A DNA stretch of 64,000 bases from Chloroflexi bacterium TSY (GTDB lineage Bacteria > Chloroflexota > Anaerolineae > Caldilineales > Caldilineaceae), in assembly GCA_019217005.1 (NCBI GenBank), contig JAHBNG010000035.1:62001-126000 (forward strand), read 5' to 3'. Under the pieces are notes generated by a model. That model was not told where the DNA came from and did not search any database. It was given only the letters and a program-made list of their open reading frames with translations. Within the stretch, counting starts at the first letter, position 1. Each line of letters starts with the position of its first letter. Below, piece after piece: positions 53,348 through 62,774 of this stretch. A program made the translations under genes and the position numbers.

Positions 53348-53447
53348 CTAGGTTCTGTTGACATTTAGCGTGCGCTCTCAGAGCGTTGGTTGCATTACGC
53401 AATCATTTCTCTGAGGAGAGCTATCAAATGTCAACGACTCCTAGAAC
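53348..53447. repeat. Family D inverted-repeat element (about 100 bp), copy 2
   Basis: CTAGGTTCTGTTGACATTTA at the left and AAATGTCAACGACTCCTAG at the right. The middle CTCTCAGAGCGTTGGTTGCA matches copy 1 at 28677. Confidence 0.75.
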
Positions 53448-53482
53448 AACGCTCCAAGATACACTATTATTTAATATTAATC

Positions 53483-53980
53483 TTACCGCCTCTCGCGGAG
53501 ATAGACAATCAGATCAATATCTCCAGGGGAATGGCCAAAATCAGTTAGAATCGCTGCGGCTTCGGCACGATGTTGCATACCATGCATAACCACATGAACC
53601 AGGATCTGCCACAAGATCTGACTATATTCTTCCCCGTTTGTATGCGTATATCTCACAGGTTCTGCCAGTTTGCTATTGGTCAATCTTCCCAGATATTCCC
53701 GCATCTTGGCTTCTTCCTGATTGAAGCGCGAGATGACATCATCAAACGTCGGAAAATCATCCTGAGATAAAAGCGTCGCAGGATAAATGCCCTCGTTGAC
53801 ACGGAGCCGCCAGATCCACTCAGCCGACACAATATGCACGAGTGTACCGCGTAGGCTGCCATTGGGAAAAAATGCAGGTGCTATGAATTGTTCATTCGTG
53901 AGACTGAGCGCAGCCAAAAGAATCTTTGCAGACGCCCAGTAGTTGTATTCAAAAAGTAGATTGATTTGCATCAGTTTCAT
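53483..53980 (-). CDS. DinB family protein
   Basis: A four-helix-bundle protein of 165 aa; start ATG 53980 with AAAGGT 8 nt upstream. NLLFEYNYWASAKILLAALS is the first helix, LRGTLVHIVSAEWIWRLRVN carries the first metal His, and HVVMHGMQHRAEAAAILTDF the other two, so the three-His metal site of the DinB/YfiT superfamily is complete. Members act as thiol-dependent transferases or remain uncharacterised; the role here is unknown. It is divergent from the broken glycosyltransferase gene. Confidence 0.88.
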   Translation of the reverse strand: MKLMQINLLFEYNYWASAKILLAALSLTNEQFIAPAFFPNGSLRGTLVHIVSAEWIWRLRVNEGIYPATLLSQDDFPTFDDVISRFNQEEAKMREYLGRLTNSKLAEPVRYTHTNGEEYSQILWQILVHVVMHGMQHRAEAAAILTDFGHSPGDIDLIVYLRERR

Positions 53981-54074
53981 GTGATACCTTTGAAACCATA
54001 CCAGAGCCCGTCGTGTCACGTCAATGAAATGAAATAGATTGTCTATCAACACTCTTTATGGTACGATCATTTTC

Positions 54075-54551
54075 ATGGTTCAATCAGACAATGCTCAAGT
54101 GCTATATGGTTGGATTCTTTCGCCATATCACACAGGAAGCCACAAGGCCTGGGTCACGGGAATCGTAGACCATAGCCGTCACCAATTCGAGTTAAGCCAA
54201 ATGGCAGGCCGCTTCTGGAAGTGGCGAATGCAGGGCGGCGCAATCGAGTTAGCTCTACAAGCTCGAGAACTTCTGAAAGCAGCATCCACTGAACCACAAA
54301 TGATCATCGCGACCGACATGGTCAACTTGCCAGCCTGGTTAGGGTTGCTGCGTCAACAATTGTCTGTGCGGGTACCGATTCTGCTCTACATGCACGAAAA
54401 TCAGCTTACTTACCCCTGGCGACCTGGCGAAAAGCCGGATCTAACCTATGCAATGATCAATTGGCAGAGTCAACTTTGTGCCACTCGAATCGCCTTCAAT
54501 AGCAACTATCACCGCCAAAGTTGGTTTGCCGAACTCCCCAAGTTGCTTAAA
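54075..54551 (+). pseudogene. GTDC1/QTMAN-like (DUF3524) glycosyltransferase, 5' part, cut by IS
   Basis: The N-terminal domain of a DUF3524 glycosyltransferase: [80 protein letters not shown] and [15 protein letters not shown]. The human family member transfers mannose to queuosine in tRNA (QTMAN, formerly GTDC1); bacterial members are less studied. The frame enters the IS element after LPKLLK and ends in IS-encoded LYFLVKA. The remainder lies at 56032-56653. The protein cannot be made intact. Confidence 0.85.
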
Positions 54552-56026
54552 CTTTACTTTCTGGTAAAGGCTTGAGTGACAAAGGGCAAACCGAAAGGGG
54601 CGGAAAAAAGAATCCACCCTGAAAAAACGGGATAAAATGTAAAAATAGTGCTCGGCTAGTTTAAGCAGCGGCATTGAGGCGGCGATGAGCGAGAACGCCT
54701 TTAGGGAAATGGTGTGAAACCGAGGCCTTTTTCCGAAAGTCAGGGTCGAGTTGGTCAGGAGTTGGAAAAAGAGCACTCGAGAGAACACGGCGCAGCCTGC
54801 CGGGAGTGGATTGAGGCTCTCGATCCCAGTAGCCAGTCGGTATGGGAGGAAGAGAAGCGGCTAAATGGGAAAGAAGATTGCCAGCCAGCAGCCCCAGTTC
54901 AGGTAAGCGGAAACAAGCCTCATCGGCATGAACAAATTGACGATGTAAGCCAATCATCTGCTTGGAAGCCAAGGGGGGAGGTTCAACAGGCCAGCGTTCC
55001 AGGTAGACAAGATAAATGGTTTCAGGCTGCAAAGTCATAACGGTCGCCAAAACCAAAGGTGTGTTGTAGGCCGGATCCTGAATGACGTAAATCGAGTAGG
55101 TTGGCTGTATCCACCTTGGTTGTTCTGGGGACGAGATTGTGCCATGCTTGATAGCAAATCAGGCGACCACTATAGAAAGCGACCAGACGAGTCCGGAGTT
55201 GTAGCCTCGAGTCGCTTTCCCTTATAGCTGCGAGAGCGGTCGCACAATATCACCATATTCAGGTGGTCTGCCTTTTCTTTGCGTTTGGGAACTCATTGCG
55301 GCGCACTGTGCAGTTAATGGCTTCCCGCAGGACAAATCGGTCTATGCCGCTTTCTAGCATTTCTCTGATTGTAAACCCGGCATCGACCACCGCCACTTCG
55401 TCTGACTCCAGTGATTTCTTCGTCTCTGTCAGCAGCTTTTTCCGAAACTCACTTTCCTTTGTTCCAACCGTGCATCTCATGATTGCCTTGAGCAGTGGCA
55501 CTCGCTTCCCGCCTATCTCCCCCGAGCTTATCATCACTCCAAAGATGAGCGCGGGCAATGACGAGCCGTTGAGTTATAGAGTCGGTTCACTTTCCTTAGC
55601 TTCGGTCGCCAGAACCCTGTGATATCTATGCTTTTCACTCGGTACCCTTCTAACTTTTTTGCCTCCCATTCCCTTTCCACTTCTTCTTGCCACGACCCCA
55701 GACTTGTGATATCCCATGATCCATATCGAAAGCTCCACCAGCTTCGCCGGCTCCTCATCTTCAAACCCGCTTTCTTTCAATGCGCTATGGATTGCTCCTC
55801 GACTTTTCAGAAACGACCCATTCAGCATTGCCCACATCAGACGCATTACATTTACGTTTGTTCCCATCGGCGTTACTTGCAATACATTCATCAGTACTGC
55901 TATAGTTATTTCTGGCGCGGTTAGCATTCCTTCCTCCTTTTTGGGTTCTCTACCTTTTGGATGAACTGCTAACCGCTTTTTGTCACATTTCTCACCTCAT
56001 CTCTTTTCTTTTACCAGAAAGTAAAG
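54552..56026 (-). mobile_element. IS4-superfamily insertion sequence, copy 2 (1475 bp)
   Basis: The same element as 1093-2586, with the same 18-bp terminal repeats (54552-54569 and 56009-56026). A perfect 5-bp target duplication ttaaa lies at 54547-54551 and 56027-56031. It is 19 bp shorter than copy 1 through several small deletions. It interrupts a glycosyltransferase gene. Confidence 0.92.
54661..55927 (-). pseudogene. IS4-superfamily transposase remnant, several frameshifts
   Basis: Pieces of the transposase of copy 1 in at least three frames: 55927-55574 (MLTAPEITIAVLMNVLQVTP), 55558-55259 (VAVVDAGFTIREMLES) and 55056-54661 (LERWPVEPPPLASK). More damaged than copy 1; certainly inactive. 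Confidence 0.8.
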
Positions 56027-56031
56027 TTAAA

Positions 56032-56653
56032 CACTTTCCCGATTATAATCATCTGAGCCTCATTCAAGAAGTAGAGGACAAGAGTGTCGTCTTGCCCGTT
56101 GGGGCATTCAGAAGATATCCCTCCCTTGATTCTGTGGAATCAGCGATGGGAATATGATAAGCGACCTGATCTCTTTTTCGAGCTACTTTATCGCGTACAG
56201 GAAGCAGGAATTGACTTCCGATTAGCAGTAGCGGGAGAGAACTTCCGCAATGTTCCTAGTGAGTTCGAAGAGGCGCGAATCCGTCTAGATAATCAGATTG
56301 TACACTGGGGATACATCAAATCATACTGCGACTATGCATCTCTTCTGCAACAGGCAGATCTGGTGATTAGCACGGCCATTCATGAGTTTTTTGGCGTCAG
56401 CATTTTAGAAGCAACGATAGCTGGCGCATTTCCACTCTTACCAAATCGTCTGAGCTATCCAGAACTCATTCCAAAATCCCTTCATGCAGCATGCCTTTAC
56501 GACGATCCTGATGAATTGTTTTACAAGACTTGCCAACGTTTACAAGCGCCCCGCAAAGCACCACCATCACTCCAACAACATATTCGAGAGTGCTTTGATT
56601 GGAAAGTCGTTGTCCAACAACTGGATGAATTGCTGATAGAAATAATCAGCTAA
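56032..56653 (+). pseudogene. GTDC1/QTMAN-like glycosyltransferase, 3' part, with a frameshift
   Basis: After the IS, the sequence resumes as [20 protein letters not shown] in one frame and moves to another between about 56090 and 56125. There it has the family block [20 protein letters not shown], then [36 protein letters not shown] and [20 protein letters not shown], the C-terminal GT-B domain. It ends at 56653. The extra frameshift suggests decay since the insertion. Confidence 0.8.
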
Positions 56654-56689
56654 TAAATGATAATTCAGTCATTCATTGGATTCCGAATC

Positions 56690-57091
56690 CTAACTATCTT
56701 TACTCGATCGTCTCTGCAATACGCGCACATCCACAGCTTTTGAACGTTGTTCATCCGTTTCAATGGCAAACTCAACCAGATCTCCAGGCATGAGACGTTT
56801 GGAACCAACGAGTGCAGATCCATGTGCAAAAACCTCAGAATCATTTAGGCGTACGATAAAACCATACCGCTTCCGAGTATTGTACCATTTGACAAGTCCT
56901 CGTACTCGCCCATTCATTGGAAGTAAATGACGGCATCCCGCACAATGGGTTGGTTGCTTTACTCGCGACAATGTTGTGTATCCATCCGCAGGTGTCGGTT
57001 GTATCCGTTCTACCTGTTTCTGTTCCTCGATAGTCCATAGAAATGAAATGCCGCACCGTTCACAAAAGAACGTTTCATCCTTATTTGACAT
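56690..57091 (-). CDS. Cold-shock domain protein with N-terminal zinc ribbon
   Basis: The protein has 133 aa. A treble-clef-like zinc ribbon made of ETFFCERCGISFLW and THCAGCRHLLP (CxxC...CxxC, about 10-58) precedes a cold-shock domain (about 65-127): RGLVKWYNTRKRYGFIVRLN, DSEVFAHGSALVG, with RNP-1-like RYGFI and RNP-2-like VFAH. CSD proteins bind single-stranded RNA or DNA; the zinc ribbon is an addition common in Chloroflexota. It is probably an RNA chaperone or regulator. It converges on the broken glycosyltransferase gene and diverges from the tRNA gene. Confidence 0.9.
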   Translation of the reverse strand: MSNKDETFFCERCGISFLWTIEEQKQVERIQPTPADGYTTLSRVKQPTHCAGCRHLLPMNGRVRGLVKWYNTRKRYGFIVRLNDSEVFAHGSALVGSKRLMPGDLVEFAIETDEQRSKAVDVRVLQRRSSKDS

Positions 57092-57135
57092 TCATCAGTC
57101 CTATTGTTATGATATACATCAAAGAATAGCAAAAT

Positions 57136-57206
<71 letters not shown>

Positions 57207-57256
57207 CTTTTACGATTATAACTCATCTCTTTATAGGATGGGTAATCTGAGTGTCG

Positions 57257-57294
57257 AAACCCACTGTTCAATACAAACGAATGGTGGGTTTTTT
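57257..57294 (+). terminator. Rho-independent terminator after tRNA-Cys
   Basis: AACCCAC / GTGGGTT stem followed by T6 (57289-57294 includes the last stem bases). It ends the tRNA transcript. The stretch 57295-57577 up to the permease gene shows no gene. Confidence 0.75.
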
Positions 57295-57577
57295 CATGCA
57301 ACTACAAAGTATCACCCCTCCTAGTAAGCGCATCAAAATTGTTAAGGCATATGAGCTATTCACGTTCAATATCCCCAATGCGCGAAGACCCAAAATAATT
57401 TACTCAAAGTCTTACCGAATCCTGATTGAGATGCAATTGCCCTGGTTGCATAACTTGTGCCAAATCATATTTTTTACTATAATGCCATCCTACTTCACGC
57501 GAGCATGTCCCAAAAGGAATTGCTAGAATCCATGTGTAATTGCCGTTAGGCGGTATAGGTAACGGGCAGGGTCAGTT

Positions 57578-58609
57578 ATGAGTAACTACATCCTCAGAAG
57601 ACTGCTGCAAGGCGTTCCAACATTTTTCGGTGTGACAATCATCGCCTTCTTGTTGATGCTTTCCGCCCCGGGAGACCCCATCGAACTAATTGCCTTCAAC
57701 CCGACCAGGGCGGACCCGATGGCGACTGAAAGTTTGCGCCGTAAGCTGGGTTTGGATCAACCGCCGTACGTGCAATATGTCTACTGGTTGGTCGGAAATG
57801 ACTGGACACAGGTCGATTCGGATGGCGATGGGACAGTCGATAGTTATGGAGAACGACGGGGTTTGTTGCGGGGCGATCTTGGGCAATCCCTGAAACATCG
57901 TCGGCCAGTCGGTGAACTGCTCATCGAGAAAATTCCGGCCACGCTACTGCTCACCTTCAGCGCCCTGATTGTCGGCTACGGAGTGGGTATGTTCCTCGGC
58001 GTCCTCGCCGCTGTTTATCACAAGACTTGGGTAGATCAACTGGTGCGAATCTTCACGGTAATCGGGAACGCAATGCCTCAGTTCTGGCTCGGGTTAATCC
58101 TGATCATCATACTCAGTGTGAATCTCGATGTTTTGCCGATGAGTGGAATGCGCGATATTACCCGACGCGACGGAGGGTTCGATATCACAGAAACGGCCAG
58201 GCACATGATTATGCCGGTTTTTGTGTTGTCATTGGGGACAATCGCCTTCATCTCCCGCTTCACCCGCACCGAGTTGCTAGAAGTGTTTGAGCAGGATTTT
58301 GTGCGCACCGCCCGCTCGAAGGGACTTGCCAACCGTCGAGTGTGGTGGATCCATGCTCTCCCCAATGCGCTGATTCCCGTCGCGACTTTTATTGGTCAAG
58401 CACTGGGCACCTTGCTGGCTGGGGCGGTTATCATTGAGAAGGTTTTTAATTGGCCGGGGATGGGGAGGTTAATCGTGGACGGCGTTTTCAACCGTGATTA
58501 TCCTTTGGTCATGGGGTCGGTCGTAATCGCCTCCGTCATGTTTATTTTGGGATTGTTGATATCGGACATCCTCTACTCTCTACTCGATCCTCGCGTTCGC
58601 CTTAAATAG
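57578..58609 (+). CDS. Peptide/nickel ABC transporter permease, DppB/OppB type
   Basis: A membrane protein of 343 aa. MSNYILRRLLQGVPTFFGVT is the standard start of this permease type. The membrane segments lie near 9-30, 115-140, 150-175, 210-230, 270-295 and 315-335. The EAA-like cytoplasmic loop is FVRTARSKGLANRRVWWIHALPNA (shown here by its core RTARSKGLANRRV). An insert rich in acidic residues (QVDSDGDGTVDSYGERRG) in the outer loop is longer than in E. coli DppB. It forms the pore with the DppC-type protein encoded 13 bp downstream. The ATPase genes that normally follow are missing. Confidence 0.93.
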   Translation: MSNYILRRLLQGVPTFFGVTIIAFLLMLSAPGDPIELIAFNPTRADPMATESLRRKLGLDQPPYVQYVYWLVGNDWTQVDSDGDGTVDSYGERRGLLRGDLGQSLKHRRPVGELLIEKIPATLLLTFSALIVGYGVGMFLGVLAAVYHKTWVDQLVRIFTVIGNAMPQFWLGLILIIILSVNLDVLPMSGMRDITRRDGGFDITETARHMIMPVFVLSLGTIAFISRFTRTELLEVFEQDFVRTARSKGLANRRVWWIHALPNALIPVATFIGQALGTLLAGAVIIEKVFNWPGMGRLIVDGVFNRDYPLVMGSVVIASVMFILGLLISDILYSLLDPRVRLK

Positions 58610-58622
58610 GACCATCCTACCA

Positions 58623-59543
58623 ATGACGACTGCCGCAACTCTAATAAAGCTGGGAGAAGAAGCCCCCCAGAAGCCCCGGACGTTATGGCAGAACGCTGTG
58701 CTGCACATCCTGAGTGACAAATTGACCCTGATGGCGATGTTGGTTCTGGGGATCATGACCCTGCTCTGCATTTTGGGACCGCCCGTGGTTGAGAATGTGT
58801 TAGAACTCGATGTCAATCGGACCAACATTCCCAACAAGTTTCTGTCGCCAGGGGCAGAGGGGCACCTTTTGGGAACCGATCACCTGGGACGCGACCAATT
58901 GATTCGGTTGCTGTATGGTGGGCGCGTTTCACTGGCCATTGCTTATAGCGCCAGTTTCATGACCATTTTGATCGGTGTGGCCCTGGGGCTTATTGCCGGG
59001 TACTATGGCGGTAGAGTCGATGATCTGATCACCTGGGCAGTAACGACACTGAGTTCTGTGCCGACGCTCTTCTTGCTGTTGATCGCGGCCGCGTTTTGGA
59101 CCCCTTCGGCGGAATTGCTGATTATCATTCTGGCGCTATTGGGTTGGATTGGCACCTGCCGTCTGGTCCGGGGCGAGGTGCTCTCGCTGAAAGAACACGA
59201 ATACATTTTGGCGGCGCGGGCAGTGGGTGTTTCCAATTTTCGTTTGTTGATTCACCACATCTTGCCCAATGTCCTCCCGATCGTCATTGTGACCATGACC
59301 ATCATCGCTGGCAACCTGATTCTGATTGAATCGGGGCTTAGTTTTTTGGGGGTAGGCGTGCAAGCACCAACACCAACCTGGGGGAACATGCTGACCGACT
59401 CCCGTTCCTATTTCAACATTGGAACCCATCTGGTGATCTGGCCGGGGATATTGATCATGGTGACTGTACTTTGTTTCTATCTGGTGGGCGATGGCTTGCG
59501 CGACGCGCTGGATCCACGCAGTTCCTGGCGCCTGGCAGAGTAA
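58623..59543 (+). CDS. Peptide/nickel ABC transporter permease, DppC/OppC type
   Basis: A membrane protein of 306 aa. An N-terminal segment with LTLMAMLVLGIMTLLCILGP precedes HLLGTDHLGRDQLIRLLYGG, the family hallmark, and six or so helices. The EAA loop is YILAARAVGVSNFRLLIHHI, then LPNVLPIVIVTMTIIAGNLI and ESGLSFLGVGVQAPTPTWGN. It pairs with the DppB-type permease. An IS630 element begins 27 bp after the stop, where ATPase genes would be expected; a solute-binding protein gene of the right family lies 3.2 kb away on the other strand. Confidence 0.93.
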   Translation: MTTAATLIKLGEEAPQKPRTLWQNAVLHILSDKLTLMAMLVLGIMTLLCILGPPVVENVLELDVNRTNIPNKFLSPGAEGHLLGTDHLGRDQLIRLLYGGRVSLAIAYSASFMTILIGVALGLIAGYYGGRVDDLITWAVTTLSSVPTLFLLLIAAAFWTPSAELLIIILALLGWIGTCRLVRGEVLSLKEHEYILAARAVGVSNFRLLIHHILPNVLPIVIVTMTIIAGNLILIESGLSFLGVGVQAPTPTWGNMLTDSRSYFNIGTHLVIWPGILIMVTVLCFYLVGDGLRDALDPRSSWRLAE

Positions 59544-59569
59544 TCAAAATTTGTGAGTGGTGTGTGGTA

Positions 59570-60796
59570 GTGTTTTGTCAGATAAGTTATGATACAGGTT
59601 GGTCATCAGAATCGGTATCCAAAACAGGATAGAAACGCTGGAACTTCTGGCGAGCGAGAGCGGGGGTAAATTGCCATTGAATGGTAGCGGATTGTTCATT
59701 GCGCTCGTTGACAAGAGCAAGGACAACAGTCTCAAGAAGCTCTTTGGAATCAATGCGGCGATCAAGAACTTGGCGAGTGATAACCGAGAGTTCAATTTCA
59801 ACCATATTAAGCCAACTCCCGTTGACGGGGGTATAAACCATCTGAAAGTGCTGAGCCAGAGCGAAAGCTTCCTCAGGCGAAAAGATGGTGTAGAAGGAAC
59901 TGGGTGAATGAATGTTGAGATTATCCTGAACAATCTGTAATGAATCGGCATCAGGATTGTGTTTCGTTTTGAGATCATGCATGAAGCGAGCATACTCTTG
60001 GCCTCTGCGCCGTTCGGTAATCTGAACAACCCGCTGTCCAGTGTGTGGCTGGTAAGCAATCAAGATGTAACAGATGCCCTTGCGTTCATAGTGATGATCA
60101 TAGCGCCATTTCTTGCCTGGTTTCATCTCAATCGGCACGATTGTATCGCCCAAGAGCTGACAAGGTTTTTCATCGTAACACCAGAGAGGATTCTTGGGGT
60201 CATAGGGCTGTGCATAGAGGTCCAAGATTTGTTCCATGTGCCACAAGTATGTAGGTGTTAACTTTCCGATACACCACTGCACCTTCAAATGGGGTTTCAG
60301 TTCGTTTTTTTTCAGAATTTCACTCACGGTTTCATGCGAAATGTCTTCCACAAACTTTAACTCAACCGCTGTGGTTGCTAGCATAAAGTCCATCGGCTTC
60401 GCCCATCTGGTCCTTTCGTACACGCTAGTGCCGTGATTTTGGCTCTGGCTTCGTTACTAATCTCGACTGGTCGTCCGCTTCTTGGCCTCTCTTCTAGGGC
60501 TTTGGTTAGCCCTTCCGTCACATATCTTTTGCGGATTCGCACCACCGTTGCTCGCGTCACTCCCACTCGTTCCATGATTTCTCTGTCTGTTTTTCCTCCA
60601 TCTGACAAGAGCAGAATATGTGCCCTTCTTATCTTTCTTACGTTCTCTTTTCCTTTTGCCGTTATTCGCCTTAATTCATTTCTGTCTTTATCACTTAGTT
60701 TAACTTTATATACTTGCTTCATTTCTCTCTGCCTCCTCGTTTTTTTAGTCACTTTCTGGCAGAGTTTACCGTATTATAACTTATCTGACAAAACAG
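59570..60796 (-). mobile_element. IS630-family insertion sequence (1227 bp)
   Basis: Terminal repeats GTTTTGTCAGATAAGTTAT and its reverse complement. The TA dinucleotides at 59568-59569 and 60797-60798 fit the TA target duplication of the IS630 family. It carries one frameshifted transposase gene. It lies directly behind the permease genes. Confidence 0.88.
59587..60752 (-). pseudogene. IS630-family transposase, frameshifted
   Basis: The N-terminal frame (60752-60378) has the HTH RAHILLLSDGGKTDREIMER and VGVTRATVVRIRKRYVTEGL. The C-terminal frame (60423-59587) has the DDE residues in LWCYDEKPCQL, LQIVQDNLNIHSP and NGSWLNMVEIELSVI. One more T in the T3 run near 60385 joins them (RSRWTF-MLATTAVELKFVED). 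Some IS630 members use programmed -1 frameshifting, so an active two-frame gene is possible. Confidence 0.85.
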
Positions 60797-60841
60797 TATT
60801 GCATTGTCATCGAAATTGTGACATATTAGAATTGAGCGTTA

Positions 60842-60914
60842 GTCCCGTAGGGACGCCTGAGTTTAGATCCAAAAAATGATGATTCCTCTAAATTCAACTG
60901 TCCCTACGGGACAA
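60842..60914. repeat. Inverted repeat with palindromic arms
   Basis: GTCCCGTAGGGAC and its complement form GTCCCTACGGGAC, 60 bases apart. The region 60915-61162 shows no gene or motif I can support. Confidence 0.5.
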
Positions 60915-61162
60915 AACCGCGCTGCCATGAAGTTTGCTTAAAGTAGCAGAATTTCGATGACAGTGTACTACCTGGACTTTGCGTAGGAAGCTTTAGATGG
61001 CCAACAGGCTATCTGCCCGTAGATAGGGAGATAGATGGTAAGCGGGTTTTGAGATTTACATACGGGTAGCAGCCTATTTTGCCGCGCACTTGTGGTGAGA
61101 GAGATGTAATACTACTTGCGTTCCAAGCATAGTTAAGTACTCAAGGAGACTTGGTGAGTAGA

Positions 61163-61543
61163 CTCAGTAGATCCAAATTTCAGGTTTTGAGAGAGAATTC
61201 TGGCTAAACAGTTGACATAAATACAAATTTGCCGGTCGATATCTAGTTTTTGCGTTAGATTTGGGCGATTTCAGATATGAAATAGGTTGTTTTCTGTAAC
61301 CGAAATGGGGTGGTTCATTTTAGGCGGACAATTAGGTTTACATTTTTGCAAAGAGAAAAGATGTTTATATTTTCTAATTTGAGCCATGCTCAGGCAGAAA
61401 ATGACCTCATATAGATTTTTGTCTATGTATCAAAAGTGTAAACCTAATTCTGAACCACCCCACCGAAATCTGAATAAATGACTCCAAAATCCCTGCAATC
61501 TCGACTGAAAATAGCCAAAAACGCCAAATTTGGATCTACTGAG
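61163..61543 (-). repeat. Family B MITE, copy 4, interrupted by a family C MITE
   Basis: The element is in the orientation of copy 2. Removing the nested family C element and one 8-bp duplication leaves 218 bp (one T is missing compared with other copies). It ends inside the 5' end of the Shedu-like gene. Confidence 0.92.
61307..61461. repeat. Family C MITE (155 bp), copy 2, nested, with 8-bp target duplication
   Basis: Ends GGGGTGGTTCA / TGAACCACCCC. accgaaat occurs directly before (61299-61306) and after (61462-61469); the empty site is visible in the other three family B copies, which prove the insertion. Confidence 0.95.
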
Positions 61544-62636
61544 ACTAGAAAAATGGAAAGATGATCAGCGAAGACTGACGCTTCTTACTGGTGAGAACCA
61601 AGAGTTGGCTGGTGCTATTCATTCTCTGCAACCAGAGGATGAAGGTCGCCCCCAAATGAGTAATTTTGATCTGATTAATATTGCGAAAGAACTCATCTAT
61701 TCCAATGAAAGTGGTAATCGTTCAATACATATTATATGTTTCTGCTTCAATGTTGAGCGTGGTGAACTAGAGGTTTGTCATTTACTTAATCAGGTTCTAG
61801 AGGAAGACTACGAAGAAGATATTCTAAGCACATTAGCTATTGCGGCTATTGCAGAAGTGCCAGTGTATCCTAACAACCCAGAGTGTGAAAAAGAATTAGC
61901 TGAATTGCATCGCAAGATGATAGAGGGTGGTTTTAAAATACAAGGTAAGCGATACCAGCTAACTTCAAGACAATCCGAAGAATTTGAGAATGCTAAAAAG
62001 CTAGTATCAAGCATTAGCTCTGAGAAATACTATTCGCCATCTGATATTTCGATCATTCGTCAAACTATTAAGGAAGAGTTAGCAAGCCTAGAGAGCGCTG
62101 ATCGCTTATTACTTAGTTTGCAACTAGCCATCGATGAATTTGCTGTCTTATTAGAATCCGAAAAGAGAAACGAAAATTCAATTCAAGCTCACTTAACCAA
62201 AAATCCCATTTTGTTTGGCTTTGAATATAAACGTGTTATTCCCAAACATCGTTTAGGGGGAGAATATGAAACTGACTATGCTCTAGAAAAACACGATGGG
62301 TCATGTGATGTTGTTGAACTTGAGTCATCAAATCTTGACTTGTATACAAAAGCAGGTAATCCAACAAGTCATTTGGTTCACGCAGAACAACAGATTTTAG
62401 ATTGGTTCGATTGGATTGATAAAAACAACTCGTATGCTAGAACCTCATTGAATGGTCTTTACTCTCCTTCTGGAATAATAATAATAGGTAGACGGGAAAA
62501 TCTATCTGACTCTGATAAAGAACGTCTACGTAGAAGAAATATATCCTTCAATGGAAGGATAAAAATATTAACATACGAAGACCTACCCGAAAGGGGACAG
62601 GATATGCTGTCGAGGCTTAGAGGAAATCGTACTTAA
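61530..62636 (+). CDS. Shedu-like (DUF4263/PD-(D/E)XK) nuclease, 5' end replaced by a MITE
   Basis: Up to 368 aa; the TTG at 61530 and the first few codons belong to the family B element, so the natural N terminus is lost (in-frame ATG 61656 is an alternative start). The C-terminal 150 residues match the Shedu nuclease domain: HLTKNPILFGFEYKRVIPKH, YETDYALEKHDGSCDVVELE, NPTSHLVHAEQQILDWFDWI and GIIIIGRRENLSDSDKERLR. The active-site pattern is D...ExE rather than D...ExK. Shedu proteins are anti-phage nucleases. The base composition is AT-richer than its neighbours, a sign of transfer. The stop lies within an attC-like fold, as in integron cassettes. No partner gene is seen. Confidence 0.75.
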   Translation: MDLLRLEKWKDDQRRLTLLTGENQELAGAIHSLQPEDEGRPQMSNFDLINIAKELIYSNESGNRSIHIICFCFNVERGELEVCHLLNQVLEEDYEEDILSTLAIAAIAEVPVYPNNPECEKELAELHRKMIEGGFKIQGKRYQLTSRQSEEFENAKKLVSSISSEKYYSPSDISIIRQTIKEELASLESADRLLLSLQLAIDEFAVLLESEKRNENSIQAHLTKNPILFGFEYKRVIPKHRLGGEYETDYALEKHDGSCDVVELESSNLDLYTKAGNPTSHLVHAEQQILDWFDWIDKNNSYARTSLNGLYSPSGIIIIGRRENLSDSDKERLRRRNISFNGRIKILTYEDLPERGQDMLSRLRGNRT

Positions 62637-62678
62637 CAAGGCATTGCAGCGGACAAGCAGCTGAATGCGGCGTTATGA
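62631..62678 (+). other. attC-like recombination site
   Basis: ACTTAAC (fits RYYYAAC) at 62631-62637 overlaps the TAA stop, and GTTATGA lies at 62672-62678 (GTTRRRY with one misfit). Between them GCATT-g-CAGC pairs with GCTG-AATGC and leaves one extrahelical G, as in real attC sites; the central loop is very short. Only one such site was found and no integrase gene is in the window. Confidence 0.6.
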
Positions 62679-62713
62679 CAAATAGGCTTCTTGGCTTCTC
62701 CCCTAACCCAAAA

Positions 62714-62741
62714 CGGCCTCACCACTCTTCTGGTGAGGCCG
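62714..62741 (-). terminator. Terminator of the solute-binding protein gene
   Basis: Perfect 11-bp stem CGGCCTCACCA / TGGTGAGGCCG with a T4 tract on the minus-strand side; on the plus strand A-rich sequence follows. It lies 33 bp after the stop of the binding-protein gene. Confidence 0.8.
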
Positions 62742-62774
62742 CAAAAACTACTTCACGAATATCGCATCTATCTC

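Noticed and set aside
57551..57560. Second attC-like GTTAGGC before the permease gene
   Set aside because: Only one half-site is present, with no complementary RYYYAAC arm at a suitable distance.
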